Source of the DNA: DT-68 sp965263245
GTDB lineage: Bacteria > Bacillota_I > Bacilli_A > Mycoplasmatales > Metamycoplasmataceae
DNA: 64,000 nucleotides
Direction of reading: 5' to 3'
Assembly (NCBI GenBank): GCA_965263245.1
Contig: CBDHHR010001146.1
Coordinates: 310,001 to 374,000 of the forward strand
A model generated the notes under the pieces. That model was not told where the DNA came from and did not search any database. It saw only the letters and a program-made list of their open reading frames with translations. Below are positions 51,724-60,428 of this stretch, one piece after another (the stretch's first letter is position 1; the number at the start of each line of letters is the position of its first letter). The translations under genes were made by a program, and so were the position numbers.

Positions 51724-52167
51724 ATGATTATTAATAAAAATAAATTAAATACAATTTTAAAAAAATCTAATTATTCAATAAAAATAGACAAAGAAATTCT
51801 AAAAATAGGGGATAGCTGGGAAGTTAATATTAACGGAACAATCAAAGGAATAACTATGAGTAGCAAAATGCCAGAATGATTTAAAATTTGGAACGAAAAA
51901 GAGTTCATGCCACTCAAAAAAGATGTTATTGAACTCAAAAAAGACGTCTCAAAGCTTAAAAAAGACGTTATAGAAATTAAAAAAGACGTTATTGAACTCA
52001 AAAAAGACGTCTCAAAGCTTAAAAAAGACGTTATAGAAATTAAAAAAGATATCATCAATATTAAAAAAGACATTGTGATTATGAAAAAAGATATTGTCAA
52101 CATTAAAAAAGATATTGTTGCTATGAAAAATACTCCCACAATGAAAAAAGAATTAGCTAATTTATAA
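51724..52167 (+). CDS. Heptad-repeat coiled-coil protein
   Basis: 147 residues. An N-terminal domain MIINKNKLNTILKKSNYSIK...GDSWEVNINGTIKGI is shared with the genes at 7464 and 7776. After PEWFKIW (TGA Trp) come about twelve heptads of the K(K/L)KKDV(I/S)xL type; a 63-bp unit is duplicated almost exactly within 51919-52044. It ends IVAMKNTPTMKKELANL. I prefer ATG 51724 to ATG 51691 because it matches the N-terminus of the paralogue. A parallel coiled coil is likely; heptad number probably varies by slippage or recombination. Function unknown. Confidence 0.72.
51919..52044 (+). repeat. Tandem 63-bp heptad-coding repeat
   Basis: Two adjacent, almost identical copies of a 63-bp unit (three heptads, KKDVIEL-KKDVSKL-KKDVIEI). 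Similar shorter units continue downstream to about 52125. Confidence 0.8.
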
Positions 52168-52432
52168 TAAAAATAAATTAAATACAATTTTAAAAAAATC
52201 TAATTATTCAATAAAAATAGACAAAGAAATTCTAAAAACAGGCGATAACTAGGAAGTTAATATTAAGGTAATAATCAAAGGAATAACTATGAGTAGTAAA
52301 ATGCCAGAATGATTTAAAATTTGGAATGAAAAAGAGTTCATGCTACTTAAAAAAACCTTATAGAAATTAAAAAAAATATTGTTGCTATGAAAAATACTCC
52401 TACTATGAAAAAAGAATTAGTTAATTTAAAAT
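52168..52432 (+). pseudogene. Decayed tandem copy of the coiled-coil gene
   Basis: The bases following the intact gene repeat its sequence at high identity (AATAAAAATAAATTAAATAC ... CAAAGGAATAACTATGAGTA ...) but with no start codon, an in-frame TAG at GATAACTAG (52244-52252), a deletion of most heptads and a second stop near 52363. It ends with the family C-terminus ATGAAAAATACTCCTACTAT...TTAGTTAATTTAAAATAA. It is a duplicate in decay. Confidence 0.8.
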
Positions 52433-52464
52433 AAAAAAATTTTAATAATTAAAAGGAGTAAAAA

Positions 52465-52938
52465 TTGATAATTTATGATGTATGTCTAAACTGTGGATTT
52501 ATTAAAACATTTGAAGAAGGTAAAAATAAAGCTGGTTATCCTTCAAATGAATTTAACATTGAAATAAGAAATTTAGATGGAATTAATTTAAAAATTTTTG
52601 ATGAAATTAAATTTAATGGTAATTATGCTAAATGAGAAATAGTCATTATGCTTTCAAGACTATTAATCATGAACTTAGCAATTAGCAAATTAAAAGAAAA
52701 AAGATCTTTAAATTTTCAAGATTCACTTGATTTTTTAGAAAAACAAAAAATGTTAAATTCTAAATTACATAATGCTTTAGATAAAATTAAAAAAATTGAA
52801 AATAACCTTAATCAAGACTATCAATTATTTAAAAAAGAGAAAAAATCTTTTGTTAAAAAACAGGCTAGATTATGTTTTGAAGTTGTAGTTGATGTATTAA
52901 ATAATTTTTATAAATACAAACATTTTGATAAAAAATAA
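52465..52938 (+). CDS. Hypothetical helical protein
   Basis: 157 residues from TTG 52465, which has AAAGGAG eight bases upstream. The N-terminal third is globular (YDVCLNCGFIKTFEEGKNKAGYPSNEF...KFNGNYAKWEIVIML, with Trp TGA 52632) and the rest is a lysine-rich helix, probably a coiled coil, ending FYKYKHFDKK. One CxxC is present but no second pair, so a zinc site is doubtful. Located between the coiled-coil duplicate and the Abi_2 gene; not recognised. Confidence 0.5.
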
Positions 52939-52968
52939 ATTCAATATTTTAATTGATATAATCTAAAA

Positions 52969-53787
52969 ATGAAAATTAATAATGCTAAGATAAATAAAAT
53001 TAAAGAAAAATTTAAAGAAGTAGGTTTTAATGGAAAAATTTCAGATGATTTTTGTTACTATTTAAAGAAAAAACATTTTAGTAGATACATTGATTTAATA
53101 AAATGGTTAAGAGTCAATGAAATATCAGTAAATGAAGTTACACTAAATCAAATTTACAGAATAGATGTTGTAATTAGAAGAATGATTTCGGAAATTTTAA
53201 AACCAATTGAATTGGAAGTTCAAGCTCATATTTCATACTATTTAGAATTTAACAATATAGGTAAAAAAAGCATTATTTCAGGATTAATTTATGAAAATAT
53301 TGACCAATTTACTAATACTAGTTTATATGATAAAAAAATTAAAACTATTAAATTTGTTAATAATGCTTTTATCAAAATAGATCAAAAGAAAATTTATAAA
53401 ATAATTTGTGAATTTACTTTTGGACAATTATCATCTTTTGTTTCAATTTTAAAACCTACAATTATTTCAAAAATATTTAGTAATAAATTTTCCAAGGATA
53501 AAATAATAAAAACTATGGATAGCATAGTTTCATTAAGAAACCATATTGCCCATCACAACCTTATTTTTACAACAAAAAAATTTCTTGTTAATAAATTTCC
53601 TTTTACGTTTAAAAAAATAATTAAATCTCTATCATTATTGGTAAATGGAAATTATTTAGAAGTTTTAGAAAATAAAATTAATAAATATCAAAATAATCAT
53701 TTTAATAATAATAATAATTATTCTAATGAAAAAGATTTTGACAACATTTTAAAAATTTTTGAAAAAATAAAGTTATATTTAATTTAA
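52969..53787 (+). CDS. Abi_2-family (AbiD/AbiF-like) HEPN-type abortive infection protein
   Basis: 272 residues. The family pattern is visible: an N-terminal KKKHFSRYIDLIKWL, RIDVVIRRMISEILKPIELEVQAHISYYL near residues 65-95, and the RxxxxH motif LRNHIAHHN near residue 185 that marks HEPN-type ribonuclease folds. FGQLSSFVSIL is also typical (F..GT/Q L..). In phage defence these proteins act as toxins or RNases. TATAAT at 52957-52962 stands 6 nt before ATG with no Shine-Dalgarno. A low-complexity NNHFNNNNNYSN stretch lies near the C-terminus. A candidate small RNA follows. Confidence 0.78.
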   Translation: MKINNAKINKIKEKFKEVGFNGKISDDFCYYLKKKHFSRYIDLIKWLRVNEISVNEVTLNQIYRIDVVIRRMISEILKPIELEVQAHISYYLEFNNIGKKSIISGLIYENIDQFTNTSLYDKKIKTIKFVNNAFIKIDQKKIYKIICEFTFGQLSSFVSILKPTIISKIFSNKFSKDKIIKTMDSIVSLRNHIAHHNLIFTTKKFLVNKFPFTFKKIIKSLSLLVNGNYLEVLENKINKYQNNHFNNNNNYSNEKDFDNILKIFEKIKLYLI

Positions 53788-53796
53788 ATTTATTAG

Positions 53797-53867
53797 TATA
53801 ATGTTATTGTAAGACGCAACTTAGTTGGTATAAAAAGCAACGCTATTGTTTAGCCTTGCTTTTTATT
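53797..53867 (+). ncRNA. Candidate small RNA between Abi_2 and the nucleotidyltransferase
   Basis: A perfect TATAAT (53797-53802) is followed, about 60 nt later, by a strong hairpin AAAAAGCAA-c-GCTA-ttgtt-TAGC-c-TTGCTTTTT (53832-53864). The predicted transcript of about 55-60 nt (GTAAGACGCAACTTAGTTGG...) has no ORF and more structure than the surroundings. Transcription from the Abi_2 promoter would also end here. Evidence is limited to promoter plus terminator. Confidence 0.45.
53832..53864. terminator. Bidirectional terminator shared by Abi_2 and the nucleotidyltransferase
   Basis: AAAAAGCAA / TTGCTTTTT outer stem plus GCTA/TAGC inner stem with a single C.C mismatch. The stop codon of the minus-strand gene (53850-53852) lies inside the loop. 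T/A runs on both sides make it bidirectional. Confidence 0.75.
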
Positions 53868-54446
53868 ATGAAATTTTTCATATGTATTATTAACTGCTTC
53901 TACAAATAAAGAAATTGATGGTTTTTTATCTTTTTTACTTTTATCCCATTCACTTTCTCTTAAGTTTTTATATTGATCTCTTAAATAACTTCACTCTTCA
54001 GAACCTTTTATTTTATTTCGTTTACAATAATGTTTTTCACTTCAACTAACTTGGTTTCAAATGTATTCATTATTACTTTTATCTAAAACTGCTTTTTCAA
54101 CACCATTATTTTTTCTAATTAAAGCAAGATCAAATGATTTTAAAACATTTCCATTATTATCAACTTTTCTAATGGTAATTACTGAATGAGAATTTTCAGT
54201 TTTTCAAGAACCTTCTAAAGAATTTTTCTTTTCTTGAATTTTATCAAATATATTTTCTCTATAATTAGCACCAACCAAATTATTAATTAAAAATAATTGA
54301 AAATCAACATCATATACTGAATCACCTTTTCTTAAAACTAAATTTCTTTGAGCAGAACCAACTAAGCCAACATTAAAATGATATAATCCTTCTTCTTTTA
54401 ATTCTTTTTTTAATTCTCTTGATACTTGCACAAGAAAATCTTGCAT
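53850..54446 (-). CDS. Small nucleotidyltransferase-like protein
   Basis: 198 residues from ATG 54446. VGLVGSAQRNLVLRKGDSVYDVDFQLFL contains the GS...DxD signature of polymerase-beta-type nucleotidyltransferases, and KSFDLALIRKN supplies the likely third carboxylate. TGA Trp codons (54204, 54054 and others) carry the frame to TAA 53850-53852. A good ribosome-binding site, AAAGGAG, stands before a TTG at 54504 that opens LAQEVKYVPRSEV; that frame reaches this gene only if the 8-base A run (plus-strand T 54459-54466) were 7. So the native N-terminus may be frameshifted in this sequence. It follows the OLD-like gene by about 70 bases on the same strand and may be one unit with it. Confidence 0.6.
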
Positions 54447-54574
54447 TTCTTTTTTGTATTTTTTTTACTTCACTTCTTGGAACATATTTTACTTCTTGGG
54501 CCAATTTAACACTCCTTTTAATAAAATTTTAGTGAAAGATAAATGTTTTTTAGAATAATAATTTAGATTAATTT

Positions 54575-56305
54575 TTATAAATTAAAATGTTTTTTAATTT
54601 TATTTAAAACTTTTTTTAAATTGTTTTTAGTATTTTTACCAAGTTGTATTTTATTTTCTCTAATTTCTTTGGCAAACTTTATATATTTTTTAGTGTTTTT
54701 GTCTTTATAAATGTTTTCATTTTCATATGAAGTATCATCAAAAATATCTTGTGTTTCAACATTTCCTTCTTTTGGTTTATATTCATTAAATTTGTTTATA
54801 AAAATAAAATTATTATTTTTAATAAAGCCATTATTTTTATATTTAAAATATCCTTTATTGCCACCTTCATCATGATCAAAAATAAAAAAAGGTAGTTCCC
54901 TATTAAAGCTAATTGATAAGTTAACAACTGAAGGCATTTTAGTTGAAGAACCTAGGGGAATAAAAGTTATTTTTTTAATTAGTTTTTGGTACTCTTGATT
55001 TTTTTCTAGTTGTTTACACGCAGAATAAAGTAGTATAAAATCATGAAAACCTTCAACAAAAACAATTTTACTATTTGCTAGTTCAATAAATGCTTTAACA
55101 TCTAATCCCATTTTTGTTAAAAATGGCTGTAATGTGGTTCTATCTTCTTTGTTTGATAATTTAGCAAAATTTTTAATGATAATAGAACCTTCTTCTTTTT
55201 TTTCTTTTGTTACAAAAGAAATTTCATGAAAGTTATTTTCATCGATAAAATAAGGATTATGTGTTGCAATTATAAATTTTAAATTTTTATTTTCATTAGA
55301 AATTTTTTCTAAATAATTTTTTAGATCTAAAACTGCTAAAGCATGTAAATTTTTATCTGGTTCATCTAATAAAATTATTTTCTTTTTATCTTTATTCTTT
55401 TGTCTTACATAATTTATAAAAATGATTAGACTTAAATAGTGTTTCATTCCATCACTTCTATAATTTAAATTTTTATAATTATAATTTTTGTTATCCAAAA
55501 ATTCATCTGCAGCTCTAATAATAAAACCACTTTGTTCAATTTTAATATCAAATTTTATTGTTTTTTGTTTTCAAAAACTAGAAATAATGTTATCAAATTC
55601 TTTATTTAAGTTTTTTTCTATTTTATCTTTTAAATTAATAAAATCATCAGAATTTTTATCTAATTCATTTAATAATTGAATATCATTTGGATCTTGTTCT
55701 AATAATTCTCATAAACCTAAAAAAATAGGTGAATCATTTGCTTCATCAAAAGTATATTCTCTTTCAAGTAAACCAAATTCTTTAAATGGAATTATTTCTA
55801 TTGAATTATTTAAAAATCTAGATTCTTCAATTAAAATTGATATAGTGTTTTTAATTTCTAAATCATTTTTATTTTCTAAAAGATTTAATCCACTAATTTT
55901 ATTATAGCTAAAAATATTTTCAATTTCTTTTTCTTTTATATCATAATTATTTTTTAATTTTTTGTAAATAAAATTGTTCAAGTTTTCATCAAAATTTGTT
56001 AAATAAAAATTTGCTTCTTTGTCAATATATCTTTTCATTAATATTTCTCTTTTATATCCAATTTTTTCTCATTTTTTTTGTATTTTTCCATTTAATTTTC
56101 AATAATATTCAATTTTAGCACCAATCTCTTTATTACTGTTAAAATTAAAATTTTTTATTTTAATATTTGTATTTTCAATTTCTTTAATTGCATCTAAAAA
56201 ATTAGATTTACCAGATTCATTTGCTCCTATAAAGTAATTTATGTTTTTGTCAATATTTATTTCTTGATTTATTATGCTTTTATAATTTTGAATTTTAAAC
56301 TTCAT
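54575..56305 (-). CDS. OLD-family ATPase with TOPRIM domain
   Basis: 576 residues. ABC-type ATPase with Walker A IGANESGKSNFLDAI near residue 25, a long helical insert, the signature-like LNYRSDGMKHYLSLII, Walker B KKIILLDEPDKNLH and IATHNPYFI. It is followed by a TOPRIM-like domain: KIVFVEGFHDFILLYSA and FFIFDHDEGGNKGY (E...DxD). This is the domain order of OLD nucleases and of GajA-like defence nucleases. Three TGA-separated pieces are one frame. ATG 56305 is preceded by AAGGAG. No UvrD-like GajB helicase is nearby; the downstream neighbour is the nucleotidyltransferase. Confidence 0.82.
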
Positions 56306-56496
56306 ATTTCTCCTTAAAATATTATTTTTTAATAATATTTATTTTTTTTAATAATAAAATAAATTATAAAATATTAGTAATTTAAAAATTTTTAAAATTT
56401 AAAAGAAAATTAATAAAAAACTTTTAGTTAGATTATAAAAAATAAACATTGTTTTACTTTTTATTTATTAAAGGGTAAGGTAAGATATAAATATAT

Positions 56497-58908
56497 ATGA
56501 AAAAATTAATAATTGTTGAATCACCCAATAAAATTAGTTCCTTAGAAAAATATTTAGGTAGTAATTACATCGTTAAAGCTTCTTCAGGACATATATTTGT
56601 ACTTCCGCATTCAGGTTTACATGGTTTTGGTGTTGATATAGATACATGAACACCAAATTATAAATTTGGTGTTAATTTAAGTGATGTAGTCAAGGATAAC
56701 AAAAGAAAAATTTCCAAAATCATTAGGGTTATTTTAAGTGTTAATTATGATAATTACATTGTTAGAAATTCCTTTGGTAACATATTATTACTTCCTTCAT
56801 CAAAAATTACTAATATTGATTTAAAACCGTTAATTTTAAATTGTAAAATTGATATTGATTTAAAACAAGAAATTAAATTTATTAAATTTATTAAAACTAT
56901 CAAATTTATTAAAGAAACAAAAGATCTTTTAAAAAAAATTGATAAAACTTATATTAAAATTAACTTTAATCAAAAAATTGAAAAAATAAATAAAAACAAA
57001 GTTATAAAAATTATTACATCAATTTTTGGTAATAAATATTTTGTTAAAGATTCAATTGATGATGTTTTTGAAATATTTATATTCCCTTCATCAATTTCAA
57101 AAAATGCCAAAATTGATTTTAAAAAAATAAAATCAAATTATAAAATTAACATTAATTTAAATGATGATATTTTTATAGATAATAAAGATAAAAATAAAAT
57201 AATTAAAATAATTAAACTTATTAAATTTATTAAAGAATCAAAACAAGCTTTAAAAGAAGTTGATGATGTTTACATTGCAACTGATCCTGATCGTGAAGGT
57301 GAAGCAATTGGTGATAACATTGTAAATTTTTTAAATATTAAAAATAATTATAAAAGAATAAGGTTCAATGAAATTAATAAAGATGCAATTTTAAAAGCTA
57401 TTGATCATCCAATTAAGTTAGACGAAAACCTTGTTAATTCACAAATCGCAAGAAGAATTTTAGACCGGATTATTGGTTTTAAACTTTCAAAAATTATGCA
57501 ACTAAAAATTAAAAATTCTCCAAAAATAGCTTCTGCAGGAAGAGTTCAGTCAATAGCTTTAAAACTTGTAAGCGAAAGAGAAAAACTTATTGAAAATTTT
57601 GTTCCTACTAAATATAAAATAGTCAATGCTTTAGTTGATTTACCAATAGAAAAAAATGTAAAAATACTTTTATATTGTCAAGATAATAAATTTAATGATA
57701 AAACTCGAATTCCATTGGAAGAATTTGAAAAAATTGAATCTAAATTTTCAAAAAAATTAACAGTAAAAGATATTAAAATAACTAATAAAAAAGAAAAACA
57801 GATTATTCCATTAAAACAATCTACTTTATATAAAAAAGGAAATTCAAAATTAGGAATGAGCGCTAAAATTATTCAAAATGTTGTTCAAAAACTCTATGAA
57901 GGTTATGGAGAAGGTGGATTAATTTCATATCCAAGAACTGATTCAACAAGATTTTCAAACACATTTTTAAATTTAGCAAAAACATATATTTTGAAAAATT
58001 ATGGAAAAAAATATTTATTAGAAAAAATTAAAGGAGAAGCAGGAGATCAAGATGCTCATGAAGCAATTAGACCAACTTCATTAAGTCTTTTACCTTTAAA
58101 AGCTAAAAAGAAATTTAATTTAAATTCAAGTGAATTCAATGTTTATAAGTTGATTTGAAATCATACAATGCAATCATTAATGAAAGCTCCAATTAAAGAA
58201 AATACTAGATATGAATTTTTAGATAATAAATTAACATTTAGATTATCATATTCAAAAGTTATATTTGATGGTTATTATAAAGTTATAGGTTATGATGAAA
58301 ATAAACAAACTTTTAAATTTAAAAAGAATCAAGAATTAAAAGTTAAAAAATACACAATTGAAGACAAAGAAACTATACCACCTAGTAGGTATAATGATGG
58401 TTCACTAATTGAAAAACTAGATGAAATTAAAGTTGGTAGGCCTTCAACGTTTCCAACAATTGTTTCAATTTTGAAACAAAGATTTTATGTTGAAATTAAA
58501 AATAAAGCGATGAAAATTACTAATTTTGGTCAAATTATTTATGATAAATTAATAAATGGCTTTCCCAAATTTATGGATGAAAAATACACTGCAAAGCTTG
58601 AAGAAGAATTAAACGAAATTGCAAAAGGAAAAAAGGATTATAAAAAAATGCTTAGTTTATTTTGGAAAGATTTTGAAAAATTAGTGGATGAACAATTAAG
58701 AAACACACAAGTTACAATTATTCCACTAGAAAAATCAGAAAAAAAATGTCCTAAATGTGGTTCAAATTTAGTAATTAGAACTAACAAAAAAAGTGGTAAT
58801 ACATTTTTAGGTTGTCCAAAGTTTCCTAAGTGTAAACATGCAGAACCAGATCCTAATTTTGTTCCAAAATTTAAGGGTAAATTTTTTAAAAAAACAAACA
58901 AAAAATAA
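56497..58908 (+). CDS. topA: DNA topoisomerase I with an expanded TOPRIM domain
   Basis: Type IA topoisomerase, 803 aa. MKKLIIVESPNKISSLEKYL opens the TOPRIM domain; the acidic triad ATDPDREGEAIG occurs at about residue 262 instead of about 110. The active-site tyrosine is in GLISYPRTDSTRFS near residue 478, and a single C4 zinc finger CPKCGSNLVIRT...CPKFPKC ends the protein. The roughly 155 additional residues (about 70-230) consist of two degenerate copies of the N-terminal segment (KISKIIRVILSVNYDNYIVR, KVIKIITSIFGNKYFVKD, each followed by a (F/L)xPSS stretch). ATG follows TATAAA by 5 bases. It relaxes negative supercoils. Confidence 0.92.
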
Positions 58909-58925
58909 ATTTTAATTAATCTATG

Positions 58926-59477
58926 TTAATCATATTTTTCTGGATATTTCTCTTTCATGAGTTTAATAAATTCTTTTTTATCTAATGAACCATATTGATC
59001 CATTAATTTAACGCATTCATTATATTCATTAACTGCTCATTTAATACCTTCAAAACCTAAAACTGAAGTAATGCCTTTTCTTTTTCAATTTTTATATGTT
59101 GAAAAAAATGTTTCAACTTGGTTTAATCATTTTTTGGGAATATCATCTAGTGTTTCAATATTTTCAAGTCTGTAATCATCAGCATGAATCGCGATTAATT
59201 TAGTATCAGTTTCACCATCATCAATCATTTTCATGGCACCAATAATTTTTGCGTTTATTAAAACTCCGGGAATAAATTTTTCTTGGGAATATATTAAAAC
59301 ATCAAGTTCATCACCATCTCAATCTAAAGCTTCTTTTAAATAACCGTAGTTAGCTGGATATTTAAACCCGTTTCTCAAAATTCTATCAACAACTATTTTT
59401 TTTAATTTTCTATCATATTCATATTTAACATTTGAGTCTTTTGGTATTTCAATATTTACAATTATTTCTTTTTTCAT
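58926..59477 (-). CDS. ppa: Inorganic pyrophosphatase
   Basis: Family I soluble PPase, 183 aa, hydrolysing the pyrophosphate released by polymerases and synthetases. It is not visible as one ORF under the standard code because five or more TGA Trp codons interrupt it. The frame reads VNIEIPKDSNVKYEYDRK, RNGFKYPANYGYLKEALDWDGDELDVLIYS (the Dx(D/G)DxxD metal-binding motif), GAMKMIDDGETDTKLIAI and a C-terminal helix, to TAA 58926-58928. Convergent with topA, divergent from the infC leader. Confidence 0.93.
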
Positions 59478-59700
59478 AATAACATTTTATCATTTAAAAA
59501 ATATGATTTTAATAATATTTTTACGGAAAATGAAAACATCTAAATAATAATGATAATTTATTATGTTTTTAAAATTTAAATAATTAACAATGGTAAAAAA
59601 ATGTTCTTTTTGAAATTTATAAAAAAACTTTAAATTGTTAAATTACAAAGTTGAATTTCAATAAAACAAGATAGATAAATAGTTTATTTTTATATGTGTT
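59478..59700. other. Spacer between ppa and the infC promoter
   Basis: About 220 AT-rich bases. TGTTATAATC with TATAAT at 59698-59703 is the probable infC -10 box. The ppa promoter must lie on the minus strand near 59480-59530. No coding frame or RNA gene seen. Confidence 0.4.
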
Positions 59701-59708
59701 ATAATCAA

Positions 59709-59831
59709 TTAGCAACAAACATTTGCAGAAAGTAGATTCACTTCTCACCTGCTAGTAAAATGACTAGGGGTAATTGCTACAAATTTATCATGTAGATTGA
59801 TGAGAAGTGGTAAAAACCACTTTTTCTTTTA
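59709..59831 (+). promoter_or_regulatory. infC-rpmI-rplT leader with antiterminator/terminator (L20-leader-like)
   Basis: The leader holds a terminator-type hairpin AAGTGG-taaaaa-CCACTT (59805-59822) followed by T residues. Upstream, CACTTCTCA (59739-59747) is perfectly complementary (9 bp) to TGAGAAGTG (59801-59809), which would take away the 5' arm of the terminator. This mutually exclusive pairing is as expected for attenuation by L20 in Firmicutes. Between the arms are further small hairpins. Confidence 0.7.
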
Positions 59832-59843
59832 AAAGGAGATGTT

Positions 59844-60428
59844 ATCAAAAGGATTAACAATAGAAAAAAACCAAAACCAGAACATTTAATAAACGAAGAC
59901 ATACCATTTAGAAAAATGTTTGTTCTTTCAAGTAGAGGTGAAAAACTCGGTGTTATGGATAAATCTTTTGCTATAGAAAAAGCTAAATCAGAAGGTTTTG
60001 ATTTAGTGATTATATCTGATAATCCAAAACAACCCGTTGCAAAAATTTTAGATTATGGAAAATTTAAATACGAACGTAAAAAAAAGCAAAAAGTAGTCAA
60101 ACAAAAACAAACAATAATAAATAATCGAGAAGTTAGATTAACTCCTATGATCGGAGAACACGATTTAATTTTTAAATCTAAAAAAGCAAGAGAGTTTCTT
60201 TTAGCAGGAGATCGGGTAAAAGTATCATTAAAATTTAGAGGTCGCGAAATGGTTCGTAAAGAACTAGGATATAAAAAATTGGATGAATTTTTTGAAACTT
60301 TAAAAGACATTGCTAAAATTGACAAACCAGCCACTTTAAATTCGGGAAGATTTTTAGATTTGTTTATTAGTAAAGATAAAACAAAAACACCAAAAAAGGA
60401 GCAAAAAAATGCCAAAAATGAAAGTTAA
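59844..60428 (+). CDS. infC: Translation initiation factor IF-3
   Basis: 194 residues if started at ATC 59844. The conserved frame opens IKRINNRKKPKPEHLINEDIPFRKMFVLSSRGEKLGVM, where the INEDI...G pattern is the usual IF-3 N-terminus, upstream of the first ATG of the frame (59916). No ATG, GTG or TTG is suitably placed: AAAGGAG (59832-59838) stands 5 nt before ATC and 14 nt before ATT 59853. IF-3 starts with the rare AUU/AUC codons in many bacteria, which it uses to regulate its own synthesis. The C-domain contains RVKVSLKFRGREM. The end overlaps rpmI by 20 nt. Confidence 0.92.
   Translation: MKRINNRKKPKPEHLINEDIPFRKMFVLSSRGEKLGVMDKSFAIEKAKSEGFDLVIISDNPKQPVAKILDYGKFKYERKKKQKVVKQKQTIINNREVRLTPMIGEHDLIFKSKKAREFLLAGDRVKVSLKFRGREMVRKELGYKKLDEFFETLKDIAKIDKPATLNSGRFLDLFISKDKTKTPKKEQKNAKNES

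Noticed and set aside
51771..52187. Minus-strand 138-residue ORF rich in SFL repeats
   Set aside because: Shadow of the plus-strand heptad repeats.
54204..54446. An 80-residue stand-alone protein
   Set aside because: It is only the first part of the nucleotidyltransferase gene, interrupted by a TGA Trp codon.
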